From positions 2,356,001-2,420,000 of the forward strand of contig JAUKTV010000004.1 of the NCBI GenBank assembly GCA_030549205.1: a stretch of DNA of 64,000 nucleotides. Reading direction: 5' to 3'. The notes beneath the pieces are model-generated. The model saw only the letters and a program-made list of their open reading frames with translations. It was not told where the DNA came from and searched no databases. Each line of letters starts with the position of its first letter. Within the stretch, counting starts at the first letter, position 1. This document shows positions 11,503 to 23,321 of the stretch, one piece after another. Source of the DNA: Apiosordaria backusii. Lineage: Eukaryota > Ascomycota > Sordariomycetes > Sordariales > Lasiosphaeriaceae. The position numbers and the translations under genes are program-made.

Positions 11503-14500
11503 CTACTCCTTCTCCTCAGCAGGTGGCAGCTTCTTCTCCTCGGTACTGCTTTTCCCCGACGACCCCTCCTTACTCTCTGTAGACTTCTTGCCCTCCTCGT
11601 TGTCATTCGACGGACTTGTAGAAATATGCACAGCCAACGACTGACTCAGTGGGGGAGGAGCCGGCGACGTCGACCTCGACCCTGCTCTCGACGGTACTTT
11701 GTCGACCGTCAGAGACGAAGCAGGAGGAGCCTCCGCAACAACCGTCTTGGAATTAATAATCTTGAGGAGATACTCCCCCGCATCCTCGAAACCGTCAATC
11801 CTCCCAAGTCGTGATTGAAAGAATTCCACGTCGCGGAGCATCCTGTTTTTTTGAATACATTAGCAAACAGTTTTCTATATAAATGAAGGTTGATAAAGCA
11901 TACCTTTCTTTCCCAACACCCCCCACCGCCACCTCCGCAAACGCCCCCCCAAGCGTCTCCTTGTAATTCCTAAAAACTGGCATCATAATATACCTCACCG
12001 TTCCCTCCGGCAGGTGCCTCGTCAGATTCTTATGCAGCGTAATCGTGTCCTTCGCCAATCCCTCCATATACTCATTTACTCCTTCCGCAGCCGCAGCAGC
12101 ATCATTCCACGGCAATGATCTTAACTTCCTCCCTGCTATCCCTACCCTCCCCGTCATGATCTCAACAAGCTTGTCGTAAATACTGTTTTGATGCTCCATG
12201 AAATCTCTCCGGACTTTGTCAAACTCTCCCATGGTGGAAGAAATAGTAGACCCGGTGCAGTGGCGCCGGACGAATTCACGAACGTGGGGGATGATGGCTG
12301 CCATGAAAGCAAGGGCTTGGGAGGCGAGGGCGAGGTGCTTAGTGGTGATGTTTCGAAGACCGGCGGAGCGGGTGGCGCCGGCGCCGAGGATGAGTTGCTT
12401 ACATCTCGAGTTGAACAACTGGAGGTAGGCAATAAGAGACGAAGAGATATCGGTGGTCATGGAGGGGATCGAGGTTATGAGTTGGAGGAAATTTTCCATG
12501 CCTGTCATGCAGAGAATGGCCGAGTTGGGGAGGAGGTAGGATTCGGATTCGATGACGGCGCTGCGGGTTTTGGTCTTAGCGGCGGCAGCATTGTTGGCGG
12601 TGCTGCCGCCGTTTGTCTGAGCGGACAGGACGTCTGGTTCATCGCCGCCATTGGTCTCACCCTTGCCCTCTTTCTTGGGGGCGTCTGGGTGGGGATACCA
12701 AACCTGGGTGCCCTCAGTCCACGCGGCAGCATCCCTAGTACTGCACTCGAGTATCCGGTTGAGCAGCTCGGTATCCTTGTCGGTAAAATCGGCCGCATTC
12801 CACTGGTCTGACTCCATGCCCTGGGCGAGCTTTTGAGTTTGTGCATCGCCGTGTAGCTTGACAAAGTCCGTGATGTGGCCGTTGACCAGTGTCTTCAGTG
12901 ACGTGCCGCTTCGCCCAGAGATAGCCTCGCACTCGTTGGCAAAGTAAAGGTTGAGAGTAAAGTAGCGAAGAAACGAAACAAGATCTAGCCGTTTGCTCTG
13001 TTCAGATCGCACCCGGAGCACCTTGACAATCTTTTCTTGAGCTGCGTCGATAGCTTGCCCGAGAAAGTTGGAGATGTCCACGGCTGCATGTATCTCTTCC
13101 TGTGCCTCGACTGCGGCCCTCGATGGCGGCCTTGCTGGGGGGCTCATGGGAGGTGATCGGAGAGGAGGTGACTTCAGCCCGGATGGACCCGAGTCACCAA
13201 TCGTGCTCGCGACGTCCAGCAACACCTTCATTTGAGTGCTTAGTCTTCTTAGAGCCTCGGTGACGCCAATATAGATCTCAACCAGCAGGTTTTCAGCGTC
13301 CAAGGGGTCCAACGCCCGTAGGTTCCTCGCCAGAGTTATAGAGCGGTCCTGTTGGGTCCGCGGATTAGTACCCCGATTTCTCGTCGAGCTTGACTGCATC
13401 GACATCATTGACGCGGTGTCGTCGTCATCGCTGGAGCTAGGCAGCGGCCGACGAATAATGGCCTTGATCTCCTTCATTGCCGCCTCACGATAAGCGGTGG
13501 CCGCCACAGTGATGAACTTGGCACGATGTAGTCCTGTCAAGCTAGGTAGAAGCTCTATTCGCAGGATGTCGGTTGCTGCCATGTAGGAGGGAAACGCGGA
13601 CGGTTCACGACTGTGGGCTCCACGGGCTCGCATTGAAGCACTACTCCAACGCATGAGAACCTCTTGAGTAGATACCTGTTTGACGTGATTTCGGAGGTCT
13701 GCAAGTAAAGTATCAAGGAACCTGGCTTCGTAGGCTTTCCCAATTCGGAATCGTAACGTAGCCAGATCGCTGCTCACACCCTGGAGAGCTGTGGCGCCCC
13801 GAAGATCCACCAGATTCACCCCAGGGTGACTGGCGCCCTCAGGCAATTCTCCAGAGATGAGCCTTTCCAAAGCGTCGATGTTGTTGAGCGCTTCGCTAAT
13901 ATTTCCTGCATCCACGAGAGACTCGCAGACAGCAACACCGTCCACTATTTTCCGGAGTTGTGTCACAGCGTCGTGTAACTGCTTCAAGTTTTCTCTCCTT
14001 CGGCGCTGCTGTATGATATTAAGCCCCTCTGTAGCAATCTCTTCGTCCAAGTTTTCCAGCTCTTGGCGCAGCGCCTTGATCCTCTCTACCGAGTCGGCGG
14101 CTTCCGAGTGCAGCTCTCGGAGAGAACCCAAGGCGCTGAAAAAGGTTGTTGACGCCGTCGAGATGGACTGAATCAGGTGCCACTCGATTGTATCCATGTA
14201 CCACGAGAGCTTTTCCTGGAGGATTGCATTTGTTGCCAGAGCCTTTCGAGGCGCTGCAGCCTGTCCATTAGGCCCCCCCTTTTCATCGCCCGGCACCGGC
14301 CTTACTACCTCGGATCGTTCGCTGACGACATCGAAAGTTCGAGGATTTTCAAGGTGAAAGTCCTCCTCAAAGTACACCGCTGGAACGGTCGATAATGGTG
14401 GGGGGCCTTGCGCTTGCCTGCTTCGAAGGCCGGAACTGGATCGTCGAGGGACAGTTGGTGAATCTATTGAAGAGAGAGACGTGATGGATGCAGTCGACGT

Positions 14501-15107
14501 TCGCCTTGACGACAAGCCAGGTCGCCTTGCAGGCCGCAAGTGCCCCTCATCCACCGGTGTCTCGGGTACCTCGTCGGCTTTGGTATTTCGTCGGGTTGAA
14601 GCGTTCGCATTTTCGTCTTCTTCGGCCTGAATCCGTCGCAACTGTTCATACAAAGCGCCAACCTGGGAGAGGTACGGCTTGAACTCGGAAGCTTCAACGT
14701 GGGGCACATTCGTAAGTGTTACAGGAGGTATGTCTCGGGCAGTCGGGGGTTTGTGCGCGCTTGAAGCAGGTGCCGATGTATGCGGGAGCAGGCCTGTCCG
14801 AACTATAGGGGGTTGCAACAGCGTGGATATGGCATTTTGTCCGGATTCGAAGACGGCGTTGGTCCAGCCGGCGGAAGCGTCCAGCGAACCACCCACGGAA
14901 TAGATGGAGCTTGCTGTCGAGTCCCTTCGTTGGCGTGGTGGACTGCTGGGTCCTTTTCTGCATGGCTGTTAGCTGCTGGCGGACCGCGCAAGTGGAAACA
15001 GGGGAAAGCGCATCGCACCCGTGGAATGGGAACTCTGTTCGATGGCCGGCGGACAGCGTCGACGATAAACTATCCACCGACTTGCGCCCACCCTGGTTCG
15101 AGAACAT
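11503..15107 (-). CDS. VPS54: GARP complex subunit VPS54
   Basis: Tethers endosome-derived vesicles at the trans-Golgi as part of GARP (VPS51-54). Exons are 15107-15019, 14957-11904 and 11842-11503, giving 1160 aa. The first exon encodes MFSNQGGRKSVDS and is joined through a GTGCGA donor (61-nt intron) to a frame that reaches the long second exon; starting at 14896 would need a non-ATG codon. A serine-rich disordered N-terminus (1-270) is followed by the Vps54 N-terminal coiled-coil domain (about 275-560, including WYMDTIEWHLIQ and LDEEIATEGLNIIQQRRRR) and the C-terminal Vps54 domain (about 850-985, ESYLLPNSAILCMTGMENFL). The tail after about 1060 is low-complexity Ser/Pro/Glu/Lys. The gene is divergent from MCM5. 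Confidence 0.93.
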
Positions 15108-15831
15108 GATGCCAGATGCGCAGCTCCACTGATGTTCCCCGGCCGCAAGGCAAAGTTATAGTCTTGCTGGAAACCATCCAGGGAGTACAAGTTGCGATGC
15201 CCTAACTAACAAGAGTTGCGAAGCTGACAGATCACCGGGGTATCATAATGGAGCTGACGGAAGCATGTAACAGATGAAGGGTCGCAAGTGGTCGCCAAGT
15301 GGAACTTTAGGTATGGGATAAGAATGAATATCTTGTCGAGTTACTCGGCAGGCCGTGGAGGGCGTCGTCGTGACAGGAAGATGCTGATATGCTGATAGCT
15401 TCACATTACAGACTGAGGATGCCACGGAGCTGGCCAGGAGTAGCTTGCCAGATGCGGCTGGCAACTAACTGCATAGGCCACATCATCTAGCCGCATAACG
15501 GGGCGCATCGTTTTATCCGAGCCGCTTCCCGCCGTTACACCAGCTAGGAGCAACCCGAACAGCTGGCACTGGAGAATCAGTGGGGGCCCATTAAAACCCC
15601 TGTCAGATGTCGTGTCCAATTCGCGCTTTTGGGTTGCGATGCATTTTCACGCGTCGCGCTCCTTTTCACCCCTTTACAGGAGTATCAGCTTTTGCCCCTC
15701 ATCCAGACCGCACTCGTCGACATCACCGCCTGCGGTACTTTCACCACCACAATTCCAACGCCCATAACAAGCCAGGCGACTCTCTAATTTCATAATCTCA
15801 TCTCCCGTCTTTTTGAACTCGCAAAACCAAC
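15108..15831. promoter_or_regulatory. Bidirectional promoter region between VPS54 and MCM5
   Basis: 724 bp between two divergent start codons, so both promoters must lie here. The MCM5-proximal half is pyrimidine-rich and contains CCAAT, an E2F-like TTCGCGC and an ACGCGT box. No coding potential seen. Confidence 0.6.
15649..15654 (+). promoter_or_regulatory. MluI cell-cycle box (ACGCGT) before MCM5
   Basis: ACGCGT about 180 bp upstream of the MCM5 start, next to GCGC-rich sequence and about 30 bp downstream of TTCGCGC. MCB elements bound by MBF (Swi6/Mbp1-type APSES factors) drive G1/S expression of replication genes in yeasts; action here is inferred from family knowledge and position. Confidence 0.55.
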
Positions 15832-18162
15832 ATGGATCGTCAATCTGTATTCACGAGCAGGCTGTACCAGGATACATTTGCCGATAGTGAAGACTCCAAC
15901 ATCGCCATTCGCACTCTCCTCGAGACGTTTATTCTCGATTTTAGACTCGATAATGCCTATATCTACAGGTGTGTCTTTATTGTCCCTTGTGGTTTACTTA
16001 CCCACAAACTGACTGGTTGGTATACAGAGACCAATTGCGTGACCATGCGCTACTGAAAAAATACTACTGCGATGTCAACATCGGCGACCTGATCAAGTTC
16101 AACGAAGAGATTGCCCACAAACTGGTGACAGAACCAGCAGAAATTATCCCACTGGTACGGGCATCGTCTTCACGAGCGACAGTCCACAGACTAACACCCT
16201 TGACAGTTCGAGCTCGCCTTGCAGCGGTGTACACATCGAATCGTCTTTCCACACGACCCAAATGCGAAGATTCCTCCCCATCAGCTTCTCCTCCACTCCA
16301 ATGCCGAAGACATATCCATCCGCAATCTGGACTCCCTCACCATCTCGAGACTGGTCAGAGTACCAGGCATCGTCATCGGTGCCTCGGTGATGTCCTCCAA
16401 GGCCACAGAAGTCCACATCGAGTGCCGAACATGCAAGCACGCACAGGATCTTCACGTCTCGGGCGGATTCAGCGGCGTCACTCTCCCCCGGACATGCGGC
16501 CGCGCTCGAATTCCAAATGACCCAACCGAGAAATGTCCCATGGACCCCTACTTTGTCGTCCACGAAAAGTCCAAATTCGTCGACCAGCAAATCATCAAAC
16601 TTCAAGAAGCCCCCGATCAAGTCCCAGTCGGCGAGCTCCCCCGCCATGTTTTGATTTCTGCCGACCGCTACCTCACCAACCGTGTCGTCCCCGGATCTCG
16701 GTGTACAGTCATGGGCATCTTTTCCATCTACCAATCCAAAGGCTCCAAAAACACCTCCGGCGCCGTCGCCATCCGCACCCCTTACCTTCGCGCGGTAGGT
16801 ATCCAAACCGATATCGACTCGACCGCCAAGGGCCAGGCGATCTTCTCAGAAGAAGAAGAGCAAGAATTCCTCGAGTTATCCCGTCGCCCGGATCTCTACA
16901 ACGTCATGACCGATTGCATCGCCCCCTCCATCTACGGCAACCGCGACATCAAAAGGGCCATCTTGTGTCTCCTCATGGGTGGCAGCAAGAAGATCCTCCC
17001 AGACGGAATGAAACTCCGTGGCGATATCAACGTCCTCATGCTCGGTGACCCCGGTACCGCCAAGTCCCAGCTCCTGAAATTCGTCCAGCAGGCCGCCCCT
17101 ATCGCGATTTACACCTCTGGCAAGGGCTCCTCCGCAGCCGGTTTAACCGCCTCTGTCCAGCGCGATCAGTCGACCCGGGAATTCTACCTGGAAGGCGGTG
17201 CCATGGTCTTGGCCGACGGGGGTGTGGTGTGTATCGATGAGTTCGACAAGATGAGAGACGAAGACAGAGTGGCTATCCACGAAGCGATGGAGCAGCAGAC
17301 TATCTCCATCGCCAAGGCCGGTATCACCACCATCCTGAATGCGAGAACCTCCGTGTTGGCGGCGGCAAACCCTATTTTTGGGCGGTATGATGATATGAAG
17401 ACCCCTGGTGAGAATATCGATTTCCAGACGACCATCCTATCGAGATTCGACATGATTTTCATTGTCAGGGATGAGCATGAGAGGGGCAAGGACGAAAGGA
17501 TCGCGAAGCACGTCATGGGGATTCACATGGGCGGGAGGGGAATGCAAGATGAGAGGGTAGAGAGTGAGATTCCCGTGGAGAAGATGAGGAGGTATATCAG
17601 TTACTGCAAGAGGTATGGTCCCCCTGTTGCTTCCTATCATCTCGACAAGATACTGACATGAAGAAAAAGCCGCTGCGCCCCCCGCCTCTCCGACGCCGCG
17701 GCCGAGAAACTCTCCTCCCACTTCGTCGCCATCCGCAAGCAGGTCCACGCCTCGGAGCTCGAAGCCAACACCCGCTCCTCCATCCCCATCACCGTCCGCC
17801 AGCTCGAAGCCATCGTCCGCATCACCGAGTCCCTCGCCAAGCTCTCCCTCTCCCCCGTCGCAACAGAAGAGCACGTCGATGAAGCTATCCGACTGTTTTT
17901 GTGTTCCACCATGGACGCAGTCAACCAGGGTTCCAACCAAGGGTCCCGGGAGCTTAATGAGGAAGTCTCCAGAGTTGAGCAAGAACTCAGGAGAAGACTG
18001 GCGATTGGATGGAGTACCAGTCTGGCGAGCTTGAGGAGGGAGATGGTGGAGAATAAGGGGTACAGCGAGGCGGCGCTGAACCGGGCGCTGATGATGATGC
18101 AGAGGAGGGATACCATCATGTTCAGGAACCAGGGGAGCATGGTTTACAGGAATGGAGCGTAA
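15832..18162 (+). CDS. MCM5: DNA replication licensing factor MCM5
   Basis: Subunit of the MCM2-7 replicative helicase, acting at origins in the nucleus. Exons are 15832-15968, 16028-16154, 16207-17612 and 17670-18162, giving 720 aa, normal for fungal MCM5. The C4 zinc-binding site is visible at about C161/C164/C185/C198. The AAA+ core has Walker A GDPGTAKSQ (about 368-376), Walker B CIDEFDK (about 430-436) and the arginine-finger motif SRFD (about 500-503). A winged-helix region follows. The last intron was placed so that YISYCK joins to SRCAPRLS, the conserved continuation. Convergent with the AMP-binding-like gene. Confidence 0.97.
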
Positions 18163-18513
18163 TCTTTTTTTTTTCCATGTCACACTTTTCTGTCGTTATT
18201 TTAAGCATATATTATATATGGCAAGGCGCAGGGCGCAAATAGGGGTTGGATGGTTTAGCATTGGAAGAATACTATGAGCAAGATACCTGATTTTAACTTG
18301 TTGTACCAAATATCTTCAAAACATGTTCCCGTCCATTCATGATACCAATTCCAACCATCTAATCTGTCTCATCCGATCTGGTATTGCTACTTGCTGTGTG
18401 AAGGGCTATGCTGCTAGCTCTATGCACCACATACTGCGTTATGTAAAAAGTAAAAACTTATTCAACACCCGAATCAAGAACCAACACCCACCAACACAAA
18501 ACCCCCCCTTCCC
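18163..18513. other. Convergent intergenic region after MCM5
   Basis: About 350 bp of AT-rich 3' flanking sequence between two convergent genes; no other feature seen. Confidence 0.5.
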
Positions 18514-20287
18514 CTAAATCAAAGCAATAGTATGATCATCCCTAATATACGCCGCCACCCCCAAACTCGCCTCCTTCCCAGCAACAGCCGGTCCCCTAAC
18601 CACAATCTATTCCATCATTGTCAGCAATTGTCATCCTTATACATTTTTCATAAAAGGGCGCTCTTACCTCTCCCTGACTCCTCTCATCACTATTCTCCAC
18701 CCTCCCCTTGATATCCCTCAGCACAACCTCCACGCTCGCCACCGGCGGACCAAAGTGCTCACCCCCCCGATAATCATACACATTCGTCTGACTTACCGCC
18801 CCGGCAACCTTTGCCGCCGTGAGCGCGTACGCCACCCTCGCCCCGGTATACAATCTCAAATCATTCAGCTGCTCCCCGGTTAACCTAGCCGTTGTTCCAC
18901 CACCGCCAATCTTCTCCGCGGTGTAAATCAGCCTCAACTTCTTCCCCCCAGGGAATTTAGGGCGAAAAGCTTGGTTGTAGTAATTTGTCAAGAAGCCACC
19001 CGAAGGAAAAGCACCGGTTTCGACTAGGGAGCGAGATAAAAGCCAGTGGAGGTCTTTTCCAATGGTGGATTTCTTCAGAGACGAAGAGATTTCCTTGTGG
19101 GTGGTTAGTAGGGCGGAAGGGGTGGCGGCTATGACGGTGGGGGATACGGCGGGGGAGCTGAGGATGGTGGAGAGGGAAGTGGCAGAGGGGGCGGAGGAGT
19201 TGAATGCCACTGAGGAGTTGGAAAACAAAGCTGTGAGGGTGAGAACCAGAGTGTGCGAGTTGGCGAGGGAGTCGGCGGGGAGGAACAAGTCGGAGGGACT
19301 GAGACGGCGGGCGGTGGGGATGGCGGTTAGCTGGGCGGCGATGGCGGAGACGATATTACCGGGGGTGAACTTGACCATTTCCTCCTGTTGACCAGAGGCT
19401 TGCTGCCAGAAGATGGTGATATCCTTTGGTTCAGGCTGGTTTTCAAGAGGAGGGAGCGCCTTTCCAGCATCGGCGGGGAAGTCGTTGATGATGTCTTGCC
19501 AGGTTGCGACGTTCACTTTGCCACCGGTGCCTTGGGGTACTTCGTTCCAGTCCATGTGTTTGCTTCCTTCGTCTACCACCCACACGAGTTGTCTCAACGA
19601 GGGGTAGTTCTTGACGACAATGTCAAAGGAGAAGGATCCGGGGGCGGTAACGACGGTGTCGGCGGCGGAGCGGCGCAGCATGGAGATGACGGCGTCGTCG
19701 GGTTGGTTGAAGGGGAGGATGATGGCCGTCAGGTTGTAAAAAGCGCAGGCAAAGAGGGTAACGATGAGTTCGACAGAGTTGGGGAGGTAGATGGCTACGC
19801 GGTTGCCGCCTTGGTCGAGGATGTGCTGGCCGATGAGGTTGATTTGGCGGGTGAGAGCGTCGAGGTCGTGCTCCTTGACGTTCTCGGTGCCCTCGACGGT
19901 CAGAATGCGGCCCTTTGCGCCCTTGTCGTCGCCCTCTTGAACACCGGCGATGGTCTGGCGCCAGATGTCCCGAAGATCTCCATCACGGCCCCGCGCCCAC
20001 TTGTTGGCGCCTGGGTCCTTGACGTTCAAACCGGTGTGGAGAGGTAAGCCATGAGGGGCAGCTTGAGGTCGGTAGACAGAAGACTCTCCGGGTTGGCGCA
20101 CAGGAGAGGCCTGGGACTGGCGAGCGAGCAGAAAGGGGTGAATGTCAGGATCTTGGCGGGTTGAGATCTGGTAGGTAATGAAGCCGGCGAAAAGGGTCAC
20201 GATGAGACTGGTCCAGATGTTCCACTGCTTAAAGAGCCCCGTGACGCCCTCGTCAAGCTGTAGCAGCAGGTTATCGAAGGTCCCCAT
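18514..20287 (-). CDS. AMP-binding (acyl-CoA synthetase-like) membrane protein, probable pseudoenzyme
   Basis: Exons 20287-18668 and 18606-18514 give 570 aa; the second exon supplies IVVRGPAVAGKEASLG and the end. A hydrophobic segment at about 24-41 (IWTSLIVTLFAGFITYQI) suggests an N-terminal membrane anchor. The next 300 residues follow the fold of ANL adenylating enzymes, for example the segment RVAIYLPNSVELIVTLFACA and a Gly/Ser-rich P-loop position. At that position the usual (S/T)GTTGxPK is replaced by ASGQQEEMVKF, and I find no clear A8 motif and no catalytic C-terminal lysine. It may therefore bind nucleotide or lipid without making acyl-CoA. The substrate is unknown. Confidence 0.75.
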
Positions 20288-21709
20288 CTTGGCGAGCTTC
20301 GATGTGCTGTCTGGTGAAAGGAGACAATATATTGTGGCCCCCGCGCTGCTGTAAGGGGTCCTGTTCGTTAGTGTCTAGAAGATGCAGCCGGGCCGGAGCG
20401 GGTGGAGATCCGGGACATTGGTGAAAGCTATGTGTTGCTGTCGAGCATGCCGTTTTCTGATTGCTCCAAATCTTGTCACGTGCAGGGTCGGCGCCCGGAC
20501 CCCGGCTCACGGTGACCCTTGGAATTTGGTCCCGCAACCTGGCCCTCGGAGTACCTCTCCTCCACAACATCTTGTCCACAGTTCTCGAGCGATACCTTCG
20601 TAGGCAACCCGTCGCATCGCCTCGAGCATTTCGAGCTCTCCCTTTCATTTCGCAAAACTTGTTTGTCAGCCAATAGCAAAATTGCCGCAACGCGCTCGGA
20701 TTCGCACGCGCCCGTCATCCTGTCTGCCTACTGGCCCGACAACTCTCGTGGCGTTAGCACGCCGCAAGTGTGTAACGCGTTCTACATCACGTCGGTCGGC
20801 CTGGTTCCTGGCTCGTGGCCCCTCGCCAGGTTCTGGGACCATATGGCCTGGTACGTGTCGACAGCCGGCCAGCCAAGAACAGGCAGGCCACACAGCGACA
20901 CCCGCACTGCGTGTTCGGCACCCATAGTGCTCTGATGACTGTGATGGCATCATTTAGCGGCGCTGTGTTGTTTTGCGAAAGAAAAGCAACGCCAGCTTCA
21001 CATCTGCTCAGGGGAGCGGAACACACGCGGAAATGCCTTAACGCCCCTTTATTTTGCCGAAGGCTCCAGAGCACGCGTCTACTCCGCTCTTGTTACCCCG
21101 TCCATCTGCAACGAGACCTCGGGCAAGAGAAATATGTCACGATATACGTAGAGGTCAACGCATGGGGTAAGATGGCAATACAGCACAATCCTGGGTCCTC
21201 CCGTCTCCCACCATCCCGCAGCGCCAAAGTAATGGATGGCAGCGGATGAAGATTCGCAACGAGTCACTGCGGGGAAAAGGAGGAAGAGGACCAAAGAGTA
21301 TATCGTGTAACGGCTGTCGTGGTTCACTTAAACTAATGCGCTCGCCAACCCCTCGCGCCAGGCGCACTTGGAAGGTGACCAGGTAAGACCCAACAGCTTT
21401 TTCCCATACCTTACCTAGCTAACGAGCGATCTCGATGGCCAGAAAATGCACAGCCCCCGTTCACTGTATAGCCAGCCGGACCAGTCCAACTCTCCCGACG
21501 TGGAGGGACTGGAACCTCGGCCACAGCCACTGCGTTGCCGGACAAGATGGGAAACCGTGCGCGAGCTCCGGGAGGACGAGTACGGCTCGTTTTGACAAGC
21601 ACGCACCCCCGCAAGATACGCACCGTCCAAGCGAAAGCCCTCCTCGACCGTGTGAACAACCAGGTCGCTATCGCTATCTCTGTCGGCAAGTAGTGGACTT
21701 AACCCAGTA
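20288..21709. other. Intergenic region between AMP-binding-like gene and DUF5672 pseudogene
   Basis: The first 400 bp should hold the promoter and leader of the AMP-binding-like gene. Beyond that only short overlapping frames without domains are seen. 21411-21700 could contain the lost 3' end of the DUF5672 gene in shifted frames, but no match is clear enough to call. Confidence 0.4.
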
Positions 21710-22480
21710 CTATCTTGGCGATATCAACTTCGGGAAGATTACACCCTGCCCGATCCGGGCCATCGCCTCTTTGTAGAACCACTGGTCCTCAAATTCGTCT
21801 GGGCTCTGATCGAAGTCCACTTCTTTCGTGATCTGCAGGAACAAGTTGGGGTTGCGTAGCGACAACCCGCCGTTGTAGCCCTGTCCGTAACGCCCGTCGA
21901 TCGGCGCGCCGACGTAATCGTACTCCACGAAGGCGTCCACGGTTACTTCGGCTCGCGAGCACAATATGCTGTCGGCCTGGAAGAAGAGGGTCCGTTCCGC
22001 CCACTGGATCTACTCCCAGAACCAGGGCTTAGTGAAGAAGCGGGAGACCTGTCCGCTCTCCTTCAGCTCTGTGCTGGGCGCGAGGTATTGTATCGAGACC
22101 TTGCCATCGTCGACGGCGCGACGAAAGACACAAGACGGGGGCATCCTCCAGTGCTCTTCGAGGGTGAAAATGACGATCGTCCACCATGGCGGGAGTACAC
22201 TCGCAAAGTGTAGGATTATGGGAGTCACGGCGTCATCGAGACGTGTCTCAACAATCACTGCGGTGTACCGTCCGCCCGAAGGACTTGTGGCGTTGCGTCC
22301 TGATGCGCAGTCGTTGTCGGAGCTGGATTTCAGTGCATCGTTGACCCTTGAGACTCCGGAAGTTGACGGAAGGGCGAACGGATAAAGCGTATATGTGATA
22401 CAGAGGATGACGACGACGGGGAGAGCCACCACCTTCCATAAACATCGTGTGGCTGACCGCAGCCACATTTGGTCTTTCAT
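21710..22480 (-). pseudogene. DUF5672 glycosyltransferase-like protein with in-frame stop
   Basis: From an ATG at 22480 the frame encodes a short cytosolic end, a membrane segment (VVALPVVVILCITYTLYPFA) and a lumenal domain typical of DUF5672 proteins: TAVIVETRLDDAV, then WTIVIFTLEEHW and, further on, EYDYVGAPIDG with NGGLSLRN and EDQWFYKEA. A TAG at 22010-22012 interrupts the domain between KPWFWE and IQWAERTLFFQADS; the frame is open and conserved on both sides. It ends at 21710, before the usual C-terminal part of the family. CAG to TAG by one C-to-T change would explain the stop. The frame also stays open upstream to 22621 without an ATG, so an upstream exon is possible. Confidence 0.7.
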
Positions 22481-22931
22481 CGAAATCCACGCAGGGTAGC
22501 AAATAGCGATACAGATAACTTGAGGTTCATGGTAGTAATCCAAGTGGACTCGGTATAGAACGAGGCATTCAAGCGAGGAAGCGAAAACCAGCAGAGACGT
22601 GATAACAGACCATATCCTCACATGATGCAGTGGTGTTTCTTGGAAGAAGGTGAAAAGAAACAGTGTCAGCGCTGGATTCCGTCAAGGATGGTGAGGAGAG
22701 CCGGGTTACCATCAGGAGGGCAGGGGAGGCTACCATACCACATACGCGCGAAGCTCAGGCCCAGGTTTCCGACCGCCGCACCGACCGGTAGAATCCCTTC
22801 CCAATCAGAACGCTTGGTTGCTTTTCTCATCGAGGCTATAAGTGGCAACCCAGACAACATCGAGGGGGTACCTAATCTGGAATCTGAAGCGCGGAGTTGA
22901 AGGCGCTTTAGCGCCGGCCGCATGGGACTTG

Positions 22932-23321
22932 TTACCCGGCCCTGCGTCGCCCCCAGGTATTCACATCCTCGCCGAAAGAAGCGCTTGTGATGTCCGCGCA
23001 GAGAACACCGTCACAACTTCCCGGCTTCAGTACCATCAGGCGAAACTCGTCTTGTGCATTGTAAACCGCCGCGCAGTTACATGTTTCCCCTGGAAGCCGC
23101 CATAGGGCTCACTGGACTGAGGTGCGGAACGGACGTAAAAGACGCACAGTGCCCAGATACCACTTAGAGGCAGGCTTCTGGGGCTCGGGATTCGGCCACT
23201 TCTTGCGGAAGTGGAGCGGCAGGTGTGTTGGTCCTGGAAAAGGGAATCGCCAGAAGCCAAAAATGGCTTTGAGCAGGTTGGGGACATAGGCTACGCGGAT
23301 CTTCGGTGCAGCTGCCGCCAT
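22932..23321 (-). pseudogene. Broken frame with possible HET-domain preamble
   Basis: An ATG at 23321 opens 70 codons (MAAAAPKIRVAYVPN...) ended by TGA at 23109-23111. The same frame then runs on for 58 more codons and contains DEFRLMVLKPGSCDGVLC and, later, NTWG. This resembles the lead-in to HET (heterokaryon incompatibility) domains, where a RLL-x-L-x-PG strand precedes a WG motif, but the core of a HET domain is not found downstream. The TGA could instead lie in a small intron, since GTGAGC overlaps it. I cannot name this gene with confidence. Confidence 0.3.

Noticed and set aside
12188..12811. 207-codon plus-strand frame inside VPS54
   Set aside because: Antisense to the conserved Vps54 C-terminal domain; no features of its own.
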